Shown one piece after another: positions 1-12,252 of a stretch of DNA of 64,000 nt (within the stretch, counting starts at the first letter, position 1; the number at the start of each line of letters is the position of its first letter). The notes under the pieces are model-generated. The model worked only from the letters and a program-made list of their open reading frames with translations, was not told the origin of the DNA and ran no database searches. This stretch comes from Endocalyx cinctus (Eukaryota; Ascomycota; Sordariomycetes; Amphisphaeriales; Apiosporaceae). A program made the position numbers and the translations under genes. The stretch spans positions 7,013,418 to 7,077,417 of the forward strand of contig BCKC01000001.1 of NCBI GenBank assembly GCA_001600455.1, read 5' to 3'.

Positions 1-1167
1 CGAGATGAGGTGAAGGTGGATTTGTTGGATTGCTGGGCTGCGAAAGTCCCAGAAGCACCTCCCATCAAATTGGAGGTTCCGGTGCCTTATGCCGAGCAGT
101 CATTCGAACACCTAAGTTTTGGAATCGCAACTACTTACGATCGCTTAAATGCTTCTATCCCTACCTTTGCTCATTGGCTTGGCGGGACCGGCGCGAGCCT
201 CGTCGCTGTGGTGACCGACTCGAGGACAGAAGAGAGACTAATGAAGCTACGTGGTGCGCTACATGACGCTGGTATTAATGCCACTCTCGTAAAGCCCCTT
301 AACCCGAAGTACACGACTTCTCAGAACCATTTTACCGTGATCATGAGCATGATCGAATATAGCAAGCCGGGCACGCAGTGGTACGCCCTTATAGATGATG
401 ATACGTTCTACCCTAGTCTCCATCCCCTTTCGGACGCGCTCTCCACCATCGACTCCACAACCGACGCGTACATCGGCGCGTTGTCCGAAGATTTCGAGTC
501 GGTCCGCTTTTTCGGGTTTATGGCGTTCGGCGGAGCGGGCGCGTACCTATCGGCGCCGCTGGCCAAGAAGCTGGCGGACAAGGCGCCCAAGTGCATCAGC
601 GAGGCCTCGAGCGCCGAGGGGGACATCATCATCCGGGACTGCGTGTACTCGAACTCGCGCGCGAAGCTGACGATCCTGCCGGACCTGTACCAGCAGGACA
701 TGCGGGGCAACGTGGACGGGTTCTTCGAGGGCGGGTTCCGGCCGCTGACGCTGCACCACTGGAAGAGCTGGTACGACGAGCCGGTCGAGAAGATGGCGGC
801 CGCGTCCCGGTTCTGCGGCGACTGCTTCCTGCAGCGGTGGCGCCTCGGCGACGACGCCGTCCTCGCCAACGGCTTCTCCATCGCGCGCTACCCGGACGGC
901 CACCGCAAGCTCGACCTCCAGCGCGTCGAGGGCACGTGGGAGAACGCGCGGGAGAACTACTTCTTCAGCATCGGCCCCGTCCGCCCGCGGTTGCCCCTCA
1001 GCAAGAAGAAGAGCTACAAGCTTAAGGACGTCGAGCTCACGCCCGAGGGTCATCTCAAGCAGCTGTACGTGTACGTCGCCGACGCGGACGCCGGCCAGTT
1101 GGACGAAGTCATCGAATTGGTATGGGAAAAGCCTACGCCATCTTCATTATTATTATCACAATCATGA
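1..1167 (+). CDS. Fringe-like glycosyltransferase (GT31/DUF604-like), 5' truncated
   Basis: The frame is open from base 1 (the first codons read CGA GAT GAG GTG), so the gene begins outside the window; the stop TGA is at 1165-1167. About 388 residues are visible. The core YALIDDDTFYPSLHPL (DDD near residues 129-131, counting from the GTG at 10) is the metal/UDP-sugar binding DxD motif of fringe-type glycosyltransferases. It is followed by FGFMAFGGAGAYLS, equivalent to the glycine-rich fringe motif, and by a GDIIIRDC stretch. Known members transfer a hexose or HexNAc in the secretory pathway. An N-terminal signal anchor would be expected but lies outside the window. The last ten or so residues are low complexity and poorly conserved in type. 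The acceptor substrate is unknown. I am confident of the fold class and not of the sugar. Confidence 0.75.
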   Translation, partial: RDEVKVDLLDCWAAKVPEAPPIKLEVPVPYAEQSFEHLSFGIATTYDRLNASIPTFAHWLGGTGASLVAVVTDSRTEERLMKLRGALHDAGINATLVKPLNPKYTTSQNHFTVIMSMIEYSKPGTQWYALIDDDTFYPSLHPLSDALSTIDSTTDAYIGALSEDFESVRFFGFMAFGGAGAYLSAPLAKKLADKAPKCISEASSAEGDIIIRDCVYSNSRAKLTILPDLYQQDMRGNVDGFFEGGFRPLTLHHWKSWYDEPVEKMAAASRFCGDCFLQRWRLGDDAVLANGFSIARYPDGHRKLDLQRVEGTWENARENYFFSIGPVRPRLPLSKKKSYKLKDVELTPEGHLKQLYVYVADADAGQLDEVIELVWEKPTPSSLLLSQS

Positions 1168-4100
1168 GCAAAAACAACCAAAAAAAAAAAGAAACATTGC
1201 ATCGATTTTCACGGAGAAAACAACGGCGTTCTGGATCATGGGGAACCGCATTTTTTTTTGTCTTTCCTATTTTGTATTATTCTGTACTTGACCGCAGAAA
1301 AAAAAAGTCTGTTGGCAGACAGAGAGATTCAGCACTTCACCATCAACCATGTGTGATAAAAACAGTGCTCACACGCATATGCGCATCTATCCTTATACTT
1401 GTACATCCACATATATAGGCGTTTCAGGGGTTCTATTTCATCTTAGAGAAGGGATCCAACATCGGCAGCATCGAGAGTTCTTTCGCTTTTTTTATCACTT
1501 TCCCTCCCTGTCTTCCTTCGTTATCATAGCCTACGCCATTATACCCTTCTAGATAGATATTTATGACATTATGTCAATTGCATAGGAAGAAAAAAAAAAA
1601 CTTTCCATCAATTTTTCTCCGTGTCTCATATGTGTGTACATATATTTCAATTCGTCTATATATATCTTGTAATATCATATCATATCATATCTTTGAGTCG
1701 TAGATTCTGTCACTTCTGAAACAAAAGCCATGTTACACTCTGATGCTACCGTCGTCATCATGAAGCACTTTGACTTCATCAATATCACGCTGTCCGAATG
1801 CTAAAACAGAGGGTTCAGATGATCTATAATGATATTTATAATGATATTTATTGTAGTATCGTTAAATCATTCCCGCGGTACAATAGCAAGATTCAGCTCA
1901 GTCGGATCAGTTACAAATGACGTACATAATAAAGAACACATTATTATTTTCCCAAGGCAGGCGGTTGCGCTGTGCCGCTCGCGCATCTTTACTATCTATG
2001 GTACACACAAAGTTAAAGTGATATGGATAATCTCTCCAAACGGCTGGGCGGCTGGGGCTTCTGCACGTGTTGGTTGTTTTTTTAGCGGCGATGATGTCCT
2101 ATTTCGAGATACGTGCTTGTCCATGTAGTTTGTCTAAGCATTAACATGTATATATCTACTAGATCGACCACCACTGTTTTCTCCTCGAGTACAGGCTATA
2201 GCCTTGTGCCTCTACACTAGTATATTGATTAAGACGAACATAATGTTATGCGAGCACAATGTAGACGTGTACACGGGGTTAATATGTTTATATATAAACT
2301 TAATGTTTCTATTCATTCATGGGACAATCAAGCCACATCCCTTCATCCCTAAGGAATCCTTCGTATCAATTGGGTAGTCAGCTCCTTGAGCCAAGACTTT
2401 TTTTTTTTGTTCTTCGTTTCTTTTTTTCCGTTCGGTACACCAAAACAGCAGTTGGTATGTTTTATTCACACAAAAAACCATCAGCGCTAATTTCCTCTGC
2501 CGCCCACTCAGTTCTACGAGTGTGATCCTCCCCTAACCGGGATCGCGGTGCAGTATGCGCAATCGCCTGTGGTCTGATCATGATGGCACAGCGCCACGTT
2601 TTTGTCTTTGTTTTTTTTTTTTTCTTCCTTTCTCCTATATTGCACTATAGGGCACACTACTGACGGGAGCGGGTTGCCATGTTTGATGTACGATGATCGT
2701 ATATATCCATCAACGCAGAATTCGTATACAGCAAGAAAATTTTCAACCTACGTGTATCTGTAGGTTGTCATCCTTTTCGTAACCTAATTAATTCGGTAAA
2801 GCCGTATCAGGCCACGAATAACTGTTAGTTTAGTTCGCGGCCAACATCAGTCCAATAATTACCGGCTCCACTCGAACACAGATTTCCCCAAAATAAAAGT
2901 AAATATACTACAGAGTATATGCACAGAGGAATTCGGAATTCTTTTGACAGCGGTAACTTTTGATGCTTGTAGCTTTTCAGATAGTCATTGTAAAATTTAG
3001 AAGACCTTATAAAATAAGCATTATTTTAACTTAGCATGTAGTGTAATAGGAGAGACGTAAGTGTCTACTGTGCAGGACGTGTGTCGGACCAATATAAGTG
3101 TCACCTAATAACAATCCCCCGAGATCATGTTGTTTCCGAGAGGGGCGCAGCCACGGGGTAATACAGAAACAACGTCTACAAAGAACACAATTTGAACAGT
3201 TCATGTCGGCGGGTTTATTTATTTATCTTCGTAAACCACATATAAACCATACAAGTACATAATAGTACTGTGTTTTGGATACTCACGTAATCGGGGTTGA
3301 GAAGAAAAAAAAAAAAGTTAAAAAGAACCATAAAGCTGCAAGGTATGTATACTCCGTACTAGCTTTGGCTGGTTAGATACCTGGATACTTGAGCAGCCCC
3401 TGCAGCGTACGTGTGTGCATTTGAAATATTCTATGATGAGCGGGGACAGGTAATGATTGCTTATTTTATGCTGTCTCCCCCCTTGTTCTCCCTCTCTCCG
3501 TCTCCCCGTCTGCCCGTCTCCTCTTTTCTTTTCTTACACCCCGTTCAGTTTGGGTAATGGGTAACGGGGGGTTAAGCATATAGGAGTCCTCACGTATAGG
3601 TACCTAGGTAGTAGTGTACTATATAATCCAAGTAGTGTCAAAAAAACTTTAAAGAATCCGCATTTCTCTGAAACAACCTAAAAAATGAGACGAGCTTGTT
3701 TTTTCTTTCTTTGCCGGCATCTTTTCTTTCCCTTCTCAGGATCTCATTTCAGTTTAGCAAGCGATGGTGAAAGCTACGATGAAGTTGAAGAATCAACAAT
3801 GCTTAGCTTAGTGTACACGTACTTACCTAGCTAGACAGCCGTCCCAAAGACCGATGTGCCAGGTTTGACCCTATAGTAGATTAGGGATGGAAATCCTGGA
3901 ATAAAGAAGGCTAGGCTAGACCTTTGGAAGAAGCGGGTAACATAACAGAAAAAAAAAAAAGAATTACTATGTAAACCCTGGGTCTCTTGGGTCTCTTGGG
4001 TCTCTTGATAAGCACTGAGGGGGTATATAAATCAATTTTCTCATTGTAATTTCGTTTATATAACAAGAACAGTCAAGATCATCAGGATATTATTGAGTTT

Positions 4101-5639
4101 TACTATAATGAATAATATGATTAATTAATCTATCAACACCCCCTTTACTCCACTTCCAATCACCCTCCCCTTGTTTATCCCCCTTTTCTTACATAGGTAG
4201 GTAAACTACTATGTATGGACGCAGACAGTTAATTAGTAAATCTCGATTAGGACATTTTAGCGCCAATGCGTCAAGTTCTACTGTACCGTAACGTCCTATA
4301 CTGTACTGTAATGTCCTATACTGTAAGGGACTACTGTATAATAGTTCATTTCTAAGATAATAATAGGGGGGGTTTAACAAGCTAATTACCGCTAAATCCT
4401 GCTACAGCCTACTGAACGGTACACTAAACCGGTGACTTCTACTACCGCTTTGGTAACTTGTTTAGTACATAGTACTGGAAATATACAACACTTCCCGGAT
4501 TTCTTGCTATCCAACATTTCAAGGCTTCAATCCATTCATTCACTCATTCATTCTTTTTTTTTTTTTTTTCCCAGTTCTTCTATTTCAAAGTAACAAGAAA
4601 AAACCCCCCAAAACAATACATTCTAGACTACGTCTAATACTACCAATATCGTCATTTTACTTTGATAATATTGATAGTATTGCTAGTCGTCCTTTCATTT
4701 TATTCATTTATTACATCATTCTTTACTTACTTTTTTCCAACATTCGCTTTTAGTCCTTCAAAATAAATCCCCATTTCGAGTTGATCGATTCACATATACA
4801 TCCAGACTTTCGGATATCCCCTCGCTTTTCGTTACCGGAACACATACACGGACAAGATTAAATCAGCCTCAAAACTCTACAAAATAACATTTATATACGA
4901 TTTAAAAGTAAACACGAAACATTATACGCATATATAGCTTTTGAATTTGGTTGAGATCGACTTTGAAACACCATCTATCTGCCCCCCCATATATAACCAT
5001 CCTTATACATTTGTATAAGCATTGTCAACGATCCAACATAATCGGTAATACATAATCCAACCTCGCTTTCAAGCAACCTCGGAAATTCGAAGGATGACAA
5101 CCTAAAAAAAAAAAAATTCAATAATCTTTTGTTTGTTTTTCATTCTGTACACGATAGTTAATTCAAACGACTCACCATTCGGATTTTGTCTCACGCTTCA
5201 TCCGAATCCCCCACGAATTCCTCCTATCCTTCCTTTGGCTTAGGGGTTTTTGTTCACCTACCAAAATTTACAGGGTCTTGAGACACTTTACTTTCCTTCA
5301 AATCCTGGTCATCATTGCAAATCAGGAGCTTCTTTTCGAACACTAGCAAGCATTGGAAACATTGAACAGCCTTCATCTATCACTACTTCGCCCTTTCGTC
5401 TGAAAGTGCTAAAGCCAATCGGGTATCTATTCTTGTTCACTCCGCCTCAACCTTCTCACCGCTATCGCGAAGTTTAAATAAAAAGCTCCCCTCCGCCACC
5501 GAAACAACGATCTTCCAATCAAGATCCAGGGTCCTGGCGACGATATTACCTGTCGTTCTCTTGTCGTCTTCTTAGACGATCAAGATCTACCATCTCCACG
5601 AGTCAACACTCTTCAGGTAAAAATCGTCAACTCAGTCCC
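1168..5639. other. Gene-free AT-rich region and upstream region of the TBC gene
   Basis: No convincing coding sequence was seen. The stretch has many poly-A/T runs and short repeats: GGGTCTCTT is tandemly repeated three times at 3980-4006, and an approximately 18-nt unit containing GTCCTATACTGTA is repeated near 4290-4325. From about 4500 the plus strand becomes pyrimidine-rich, as fungal promoters and 5' leaders often are, and it probably holds the promoter and leader of the gene at 5640. Confidence 0.5.
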
Positions 5640-7905
5640 ATGCCGGGTCATGCGACAATGATATATGGTGGAGGAAATTTTGACGGGGTTGACATTATAC
5701 CCAGTCCAGGTTCTCCGCCAGCAATGTCCTCTTCGAAGTCATCCAAGGCTTCATCATTACGCTCCTTCAACTCGGACGAGGACGACAATGTCGTCGTCGA
5801 CGTAGCCGGTAACTTTGAGGAAATCGGTCTCGACGATGACACCGTCACCATTGATCCCTCTCATTTCCGTGATACCAGCATCCGATCAAAACCTAACCCT
5901 TACACTCCCAACTTCACCGCAGACCTGCGCGCTGCATCTGCTAAGCATATAAGCCCCAAGATACATACCAATGTTCGCGATCTTGCGCGACCTCGACCCC
6001 CGCAGCGCAGTGCTACTACTCAATCATTCGGCCAACCGCGATCCTCCCTTACTTCCCAATTCCGTGACACGAGCACTTACAACCTCGGACTTGGCATTAG
6101 CACGGACCTTCACATCAACCCTAACTCGGCTCGAGGACTCGGCGTTCGATCTTCTTCGTCGGCCAGCACGTCGCGGCGGCGGCGCAGCCCTAGCCCAAAC
6201 TATCCGTCTCGACAGCTCAGTCCGGGACACTCGTCTACGTTAAGCGTGCGCAGGAGCACCTCGACGTCCAGCCGCCGACCCAGGTCAATTATCGATTTAG
6301 AGAAAGAATGCGAAGAAGACGATGACGATATTCCCGATCACATCATCCTGGACAATGTTCCCCTGTCTCCCCGACTTCCTATGGATCGCCCTGCTAGTAG
6401 ACCGGGCTCAACTTCGACGTCTCCCGAGAGAAAACCGAAGGACAGAGTTCGTAGCGTCGGGAACGGCACTCCTCCGGTGGCCACAGCTTCGGGCTCTTTG
6501 AGATCACCTACGTGGAAGACGGATCATCTTCCGGAACGATCACCGTCACCCGCCGCAGGACGGGCCAAAAGCTGGACCGCGGCCATATCTGGACTGAGCG
6601 CCGAAACCAAAGCTTTAACCGAGAGACTAGAGGAACATGCCGACGAAGTTGATAAGCATGGTATCTACCACTCATCCCAAGACCGTGTCGTGGTCAAGCC
6701 GCGAGTCAAATCAGCCCTCGCTGAATTACCACCTCTACGGAGGACAAATATCATGATCGACCCCCTTCCCATCTCCAAAGAAAAAGAGGCCGTCCTCTCT
6801 CGAACGAGACCATCTTGGTTACCACCGAAGGACCCGGCGGAAGAGAAGAAGCATCTGAAACAGTACCAAAAGATGATGGCGAGCAGCCTCGAAGCCGAGA
6901 AGAAGCGGGAAGCCGCTCGTAAGGAGAGGGAGGAGAACAAGGATAAGACGGCAAACACTCTGATGCGAGTATGGGAAGATGATATCCTGAAGAACTGGGA
7001 TTGCGCGGTTGAGCAGCAGACGACAAGAGAGCTTTGGTGGAAAGGTATCGCCCCACGAAGCCGCGGCGCCGTGTGGTCGCGGGCTATTGGCAACCAGCTT
7101 GGTTTAACGGAGATGTCGTTTGAAGCAGCGCTTGCCCGATCTCGTGATGTTGAGAAACGGTTTGTCGCTGGTAAGGCTAGCACGGAAGACGAGGCACGAA
7201 TGGTATGGTTCACGCAGATCAATGCTGATGCCGAAGAGCGCACTTGGCTGGACCTCAAGATATTCCAGGCTGGTGGCCCTCTGCACCAGAGCCTGGTTGA
7301 CGTCCTTCGAGCGTACGCTATGTACCGGAGCGATATCGGCTACGTAACGGGCTGTCACGTAAGTATTCTTTGATTCCTCTATCTCTTTTTACTGATACTA
7401 ACAAATATTATTGTAGGCTATTGCTGCATTGCTTCTACTCAACGTCGCTACACCAGCGGATGCGTTCATTGCATTAGCTAACATCCTAAATCGATCGCTC
7501 CCGTTATCCTTCTACGCTTCTGATATGGGCGCTCAGGCTTCGGCTTGTTCCCTGGTGCACCAAGCCCTCGCATCCAAGTCGCCTCAGCTTCACCAGCACC
7601 TAATCAATCCAGAGCTTGAACTGAACATGGACCGGTTTATTTCCGACATGTTTACGGCTCTGTTCACCCGCAACGTGAACCTCGAGGAGTGCAGTCGCCT
7701 GTTCGACGTGTACGTCTTCGAGGGTGACGCTATTCTTATTAATGCCGCCGTCGCCTTATTCCTACGAACGGAGATGGGCCTACTTGGCGCTACAACGGAA
7801 ACGGAGGTTCGCAAAATACTCGAAGGCGGTGTTCATGGAGAGCTACTCTCTCCCGGGAGGGAAGACGACTGGATGGCTCGGGTTAAAGTTGCTGCGAGGT
7901 TATAA
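5640..7905 (+). CDS. TBC-domain protein, TBC1D12/14-like Rab GTPase-activating protein homologue
   Basis: Two exons, 5640-7358 and 7417-7905, with a 58-nt phase-0 intron (GTAAGT donor, TACTAAC branch sequence, TAG acceptor), giving 735 residues. The N-terminal ~430 residues are Ser/Pro/Arg-rich and probably disordered. A charged, likely helical segment (EAEKKREAARKEREENKDK) precedes the TBC domain. That domain starts at LWWKGIAPRSRGAVWSRAIG and runs through IFQAGGPLHQSLVDVLRAY and AIAALLLLN to the C terminus. TBC proteins switch off Rab GTPases by supplying an Arg and a Gln finger. Here Arg534 (EERTW) is in place, but the usual YxQ motif reads Y568-V-T-G-C-H, so the Gln finger is replaced by Thr570. 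The Asp-to-Arg spacing in motif B is also one residue longer than usual. It may be a weak, atypical or non-catalytic GAP. The start is the first ATG of the frame. Confidence 0.88.
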
Positions 7906-10712
7906 GGCGTTGAATCTATAAAGCACTCGATGATACATACGAGAACACGCTCTGTGTATACGTGTATCATTTTGGAATTGTGCATACGAGAGGGATCCCT
8001 CTTTTTCTTTTCTTTTATTCCATTGCTAATTGTAATGTTTCTTTTTTTGATGGCGAAAAAGTTGTTGGATGACAAGTATGATCTTTCACTTCTTATTGTG
8101 TAGCCCTACGACCGACTCAAGTCGGTCAGCGGGCTCACGGCCAGGGGTTGCTGTATATAGGCCATTTGTTTTCTGCGGTTTGAAGATTTTTAATGTTGAT
8201 AGAAGGTAAAAAGCAAACCTGAAGAGAATAACGACAGGCTAAATCTAGTGCAGATATGCCAATACAACCTAGAAGTATAAACTTATCACGAAAATAATGA
8301 TCGACTGTGAGCACTTGGTTCCATGTGAAATGAGATGATTTAGTTTTTATGTTATTAGTACTCCGTAGCCTGATGAGATTTGAGATAATGGAAACGGTCA
8401 TGATGTGTTGAAGTACATATGGTAGCTGCAGAGGAGGATTTTCTCCCGACTTCTCAGATACTGTTAGATGTCTGATGAAGATACGGTTTAGTGAATTCAG
8501 TAAGACGGAATTCACCATGAATTATGTCAAGTTCAATTGAGAATTACATCGATACGCGTTGTGATGTCCCCGGGTCAGCCAAAATAAAATAGAAGTGTTT
8601 TAAATCACAGTTTCTCGTCTGTCGTCAACCGATGCTCACAGAGGCAGTGTTTCTCTGAAGAACGACGACATTGACGGTATTGCTATATCTTGTATAATTA
8701 TTTCCTCCAGTCTCAGGTATACTCTATTCAGCCTAGAAGCTATCAGAGCACTCTATCACATGAGCTCACGTATCGTTACTAGTTTCCCTGTTGACTTCCC
8801 TCGTGTTCCCCTAGGTACTTGATTGTTTATCGACTGTCTTCCTACTTACATGCACAAAAGTGCGTGCTGTTTGGCACAGTCTTATTAAACCACACGTTTC
8901 CTTTCGAAATCCTCGAACGTCGTGTTTCCATCTATAGCCTAGAATCTTAAGGTAAATACTTTATTGGCTTGCTCTCATAGCCTTCCTATACGATACTTCT
9001 CAAAGCCCCTCGGTAACTGCGCTCCCGCGTATATAAGCCTCCTGGCCGGCCTTAATATGACGCTATCTAACCTGTGTTTTCGGTGGCTATGCTAGTAGAA
9101 ACATAGTTTTGCGGCTCGGTATCTAACTGGAGAGAATTTGAATCTCCGGTGAAGTCGAGTCGTCGCTACACTTTAAAGACTTTGGTGTTATGGAATATGA
9201 TGACAGAGTGTTATAAAACTCAAAAAAAGATCTATCTTTTTCCATCTCTATGGCGCTGCGGCGAATATCAGTCTACGCTCTGTCAGAATCAACGTCAAAT
9301 TTCTTGCTAGCTGCATCTAAAATCAAAGAACGACTTTATATATATTTAAAAAGTGACAAATCACAACTTCCCTCTTCTTATCACTTTTATTTAGGTCTTA
9401 CGATCCAAAGTGATTTCTACCCCTTTACGATGGATTATGTCTATACAGAAAATACTTGACTACCTTTCAACTACAAAAAAAAAAAAAAAAAAAACACTCC
9501 GAAACCACCGAAAAATGCATGGGAAAAAATCATATTGATGGGAACAAGATCTTGTCAGATAAAGGTAGTCGTCTTCATTTATAACTCGTTTCTAGGGATT
9601 TAATCTACCCGTTCGTTGTAGGTATGAACTTGGAGGTTTGAACGTCTGTCTCTCGCTGGTTCAAAAAGCATCTCGTGTAGAATGGCAGCCAAGATAATGG
9701 AGAAAATAAAACAAAATAAACAAGAAAAAAGAGACAAAAACCACCGTCAGGTTTTGGTACAAGTTGAGCAAATCACGATGTAGAAAACAAGTTAGCAAAC
9801 AAGAAAACGTGGATGGTTGTCACGTGTGGGTCTTAACGAATTGGATATCTTACATCCATCACATCCAACATTGGACATTGGACAGACATATACACATCAT
9901 TTCGACGTCACCCGACAACTTCTTCACGATTTCAAGGGGGGGTAAAATAAACACTCATTTATGAAGCTGACCCTTTTTAAGTTTTCAGTCATAAACTCTA
10001 GGTTGCTGTCGTATCCTTTTTAACTTGTCTTGATCACTTTTTTTTTTTTTCTCTTTCTAATTTTATTTAATCGTCTATGCCATTTTCTATCGTCTGTCTA
10101 TTCTCTTTCTGGCTTTGGTCTTTAGGTCTTTTTTTCTGCGACTTTTTAACCCCTCTTTCCCACCCTCTCAACCCCCTTCCCCCCTTTTCTCCCCTAGGAA
10201 ATTTCTTTTTTTTCTTCTTTTCTTCATTCCATTCGGTTGGTTTATAGGTCAAGCGAGTGATAGAGTAAGCGGAAATTTATATAGGTATGACTTTGATAGT
10301 GCTTTTTTTTTTATGACGACTCAAACAATTTGAAAATAGAATAAAATCAACAAACGACTTTCTTTAAAACGCCAGGCTGTCTAAAAAGCTATACGCTTTC
10401 CATGTCTACGCTACGAACTCAAGAGTGAACTCTGTTCGTTTCTTTCTTTATTTATTTCTTTCGTTCCTTCTATAATTCCGTATCCAAAGCGGGCGGATCG
10501 GTGACGAGACGGAAACCTTTGTTGACATTCGTTTATGATTCATACTTTCGTATTCCTTGGTTTTTTTTTTCCCTCTTCATCGTGGAAAAATTGCCAGAGG
10601 AACGTTTAGGGTTGTGAAGATTGGGGAATTAAAACCGACACTCCCCAACTTGAAAATATATCCATTTATATATTTCATATCCTTCTATTATTATTTTTCT
10701 TCTTCTTCATTT
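7906..10712. other. Intergenic region between convergent genes
   Basis: The TBC gene (plus) and the desaturase (minus) converge here, so this stretch holds both 3' ends. It is AT-rich, with poly-A around 9474-9494 and pyrimidine-rich DNA around 10120-10220. A 127-codon minus-strand frame at 8135-8518 has AT-rich, non-coding-like composition and no recognisable motif. I see no gene. Confidence 0.5.
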
Positions 10713-12252
10713 TTACGAGGGAGCGCTCATCTTCATGGGCTTGGTACCCAAGCCGTTGGTGTTGCGGAAGAACAAGACGCCCTCGCCCTCGCCCTTGGCG
10801 CCCGCGCTCGGCTCGACCCACTGGCACCAGCGGGCGCTCCGCCACATGGCCGCGAGGAAGCCGAGGGAGCCGCCCTCCGTGTCGGAGCGGTAGTGCTTGC
10901 CCATCACCTTCTTGATCGCCTCGCTGGCCTCGTCGGCGTTGTAAAACGGGATCGTCGAGACGTAGTGGTGCAGCACGTGCGTCTCGATGATGCCGTGCAG
11001 GAGCGACCGGCCGACGAAGCCGAACTCGCGGTCGATCGTCGCGGCGGCGCCGCGCACGTAGTTCCACGACGCGCCCGTGTAGTGGGGCAGGGAGGGGTCG
11101 GTGTGCTGGAGGAAGGTGATAGCGACTAATTTTTTTTTAACGAACGTTAATAAATAAGCAAAAAAAAAGAAAAAAAGAAAAACGGCTTTAAGAGGATTCT
11201 TTTGGAAACTTACCGAGCCAGTGGTTAACCCACAGGTAGGGGATGAAGTACCAAACCAACATGTTGGTCCAGCCGTAGGTGTTTCCGAGGTAGGAGAGGA
11301 CGCCGACGGTGATGGCGACGCCGAGATCGCTCAGGAGGATGAGCTTGGCGTCCTTGGCCTCGTAGAGGGGGCTGCTCGGGTTGAAGTGGTTGACGCCGCC
11401 GAAGAGGCCGTTCTGCTTGCCCTTGCCGCGGCCCTCGTGCTGCTTCTCGTGGTAGTTGTGACCGGTGATGTTGGTGATGAGGTAGTTGGGCCAGCCGACG
11501 AGCTGCTGGCCGATCAGGGTGAGCAGGGTGACGATCGGGGTCTCCTCGCCGAGCTCGGCCAGCTCGTGCACGAGCACGCCCATCCGGCTCGCCTTGTCCT
11601 GCCGCGTCTTGGGCACGAACACCATGTCCCGCTCCATGTTGCCCGTCGCCTTGTGGTGCTTGCCGTGCGAGATCTTCCAGCTGAAGTAGGGCACGAGGAG
11701 GGACGAGTGCAGGACCCAGCCGACCGTGTCGTTGAGGACCTTGGACGGGCTGAAGGCCTGGTGGCCGCACTCGTGGGCCAGGACCCAGACGCCGGTGCCG
11801 AAGAGGCCCTGCATGACGGTGTACAGACCCCACAGAGCGGCGCGGGCGGGGGTCGAGGGGATGTTTTCAGGTGTCACGTAGGTGTTGAAGAGGTAGAAAG
11901 TGCTACCGAGGAGGACGATGTCTCGGGCTACGTACGAGAGCGACTTGACGGCGGAACGCTCGTAGCAGTGCTTAGGGATAGCGTCGCGGATATCCTTGAT
12001 GGTGTAATCGGGGATCTGAAACTCGTTTCCGTAGGTGTCGATGAGCTTGCCGTAGGGCTTTTCCTGATCTATGGGGTCCAGGGAAGACATGGAGGAGAGG
12101 GAGGTAGAAGATGCCGAGGGCCTGGGAGACTCGCTGGGAGAGGCGGCAGCGGTAGATGGCGAGGAAGCGTCATTGTCTGCGGTAGTAGAGGTGATGGTCC
12201 TTCGAAGAGCAGCATGCTGCGGAGCGGTACCAGTGGTGGTCGCCGCAGCCAT
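10713..12252 (-). CDS. Delta-12 (oleate) fatty acid desaturase
   Basis: Two exons on the minus strand, 12252-11214 and 11125-10713, joined across an 88-nt phase-1 intron (GTAAGT donor, TTAG acceptor), giving 483 residues. It is a membrane di-iron desaturase that inserts a double bond into oleoyl chains in the ER, supplying linoleate for membranes and oxylipins. All three histidine boxes are present: HECGH (160-164), HGKHH (196-200) and HVLHH (396-400). Also diagnostic are the segment from DPIDQEKPYGKLIDTYGNEF and, across the splice junction, VNHWLVAITFLQHTDPSLPHY. The first ~55 residues are an Ala/Ser/Thr-rich tail that may hold an alternative start near Met55 (MSSLDP). Length fits fungal delta-12 enzymes. 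A delta-15 or bifunctional delta-12/15 activity cannot be excluded from sequence alone. Confidence 0.93.

Noticed and set aside
547..1053. 168-codon minus-strand frame in the glycosyltransferase gene
   Set aside because: Shadow of the GC-rich coding strand; the plus strand carries the DxD motif.
1122..1418. 98-codon plus-strand frame after the glycosyltransferase
   Set aside because: It overlaps the end of the real gene out of frame and runs through poly-A/T-rich 3' flank.
5250..5477. 75-codon frame ahead of the TBC gene
   Set aside because: It starts at TTG, has no motif, and sits in the pyrimidine-rich leader.
8135..8518. 127-codon minus-strand frame
   Set aside because: AT-rich composition, no recognised motif, no splice signals; likely chance.
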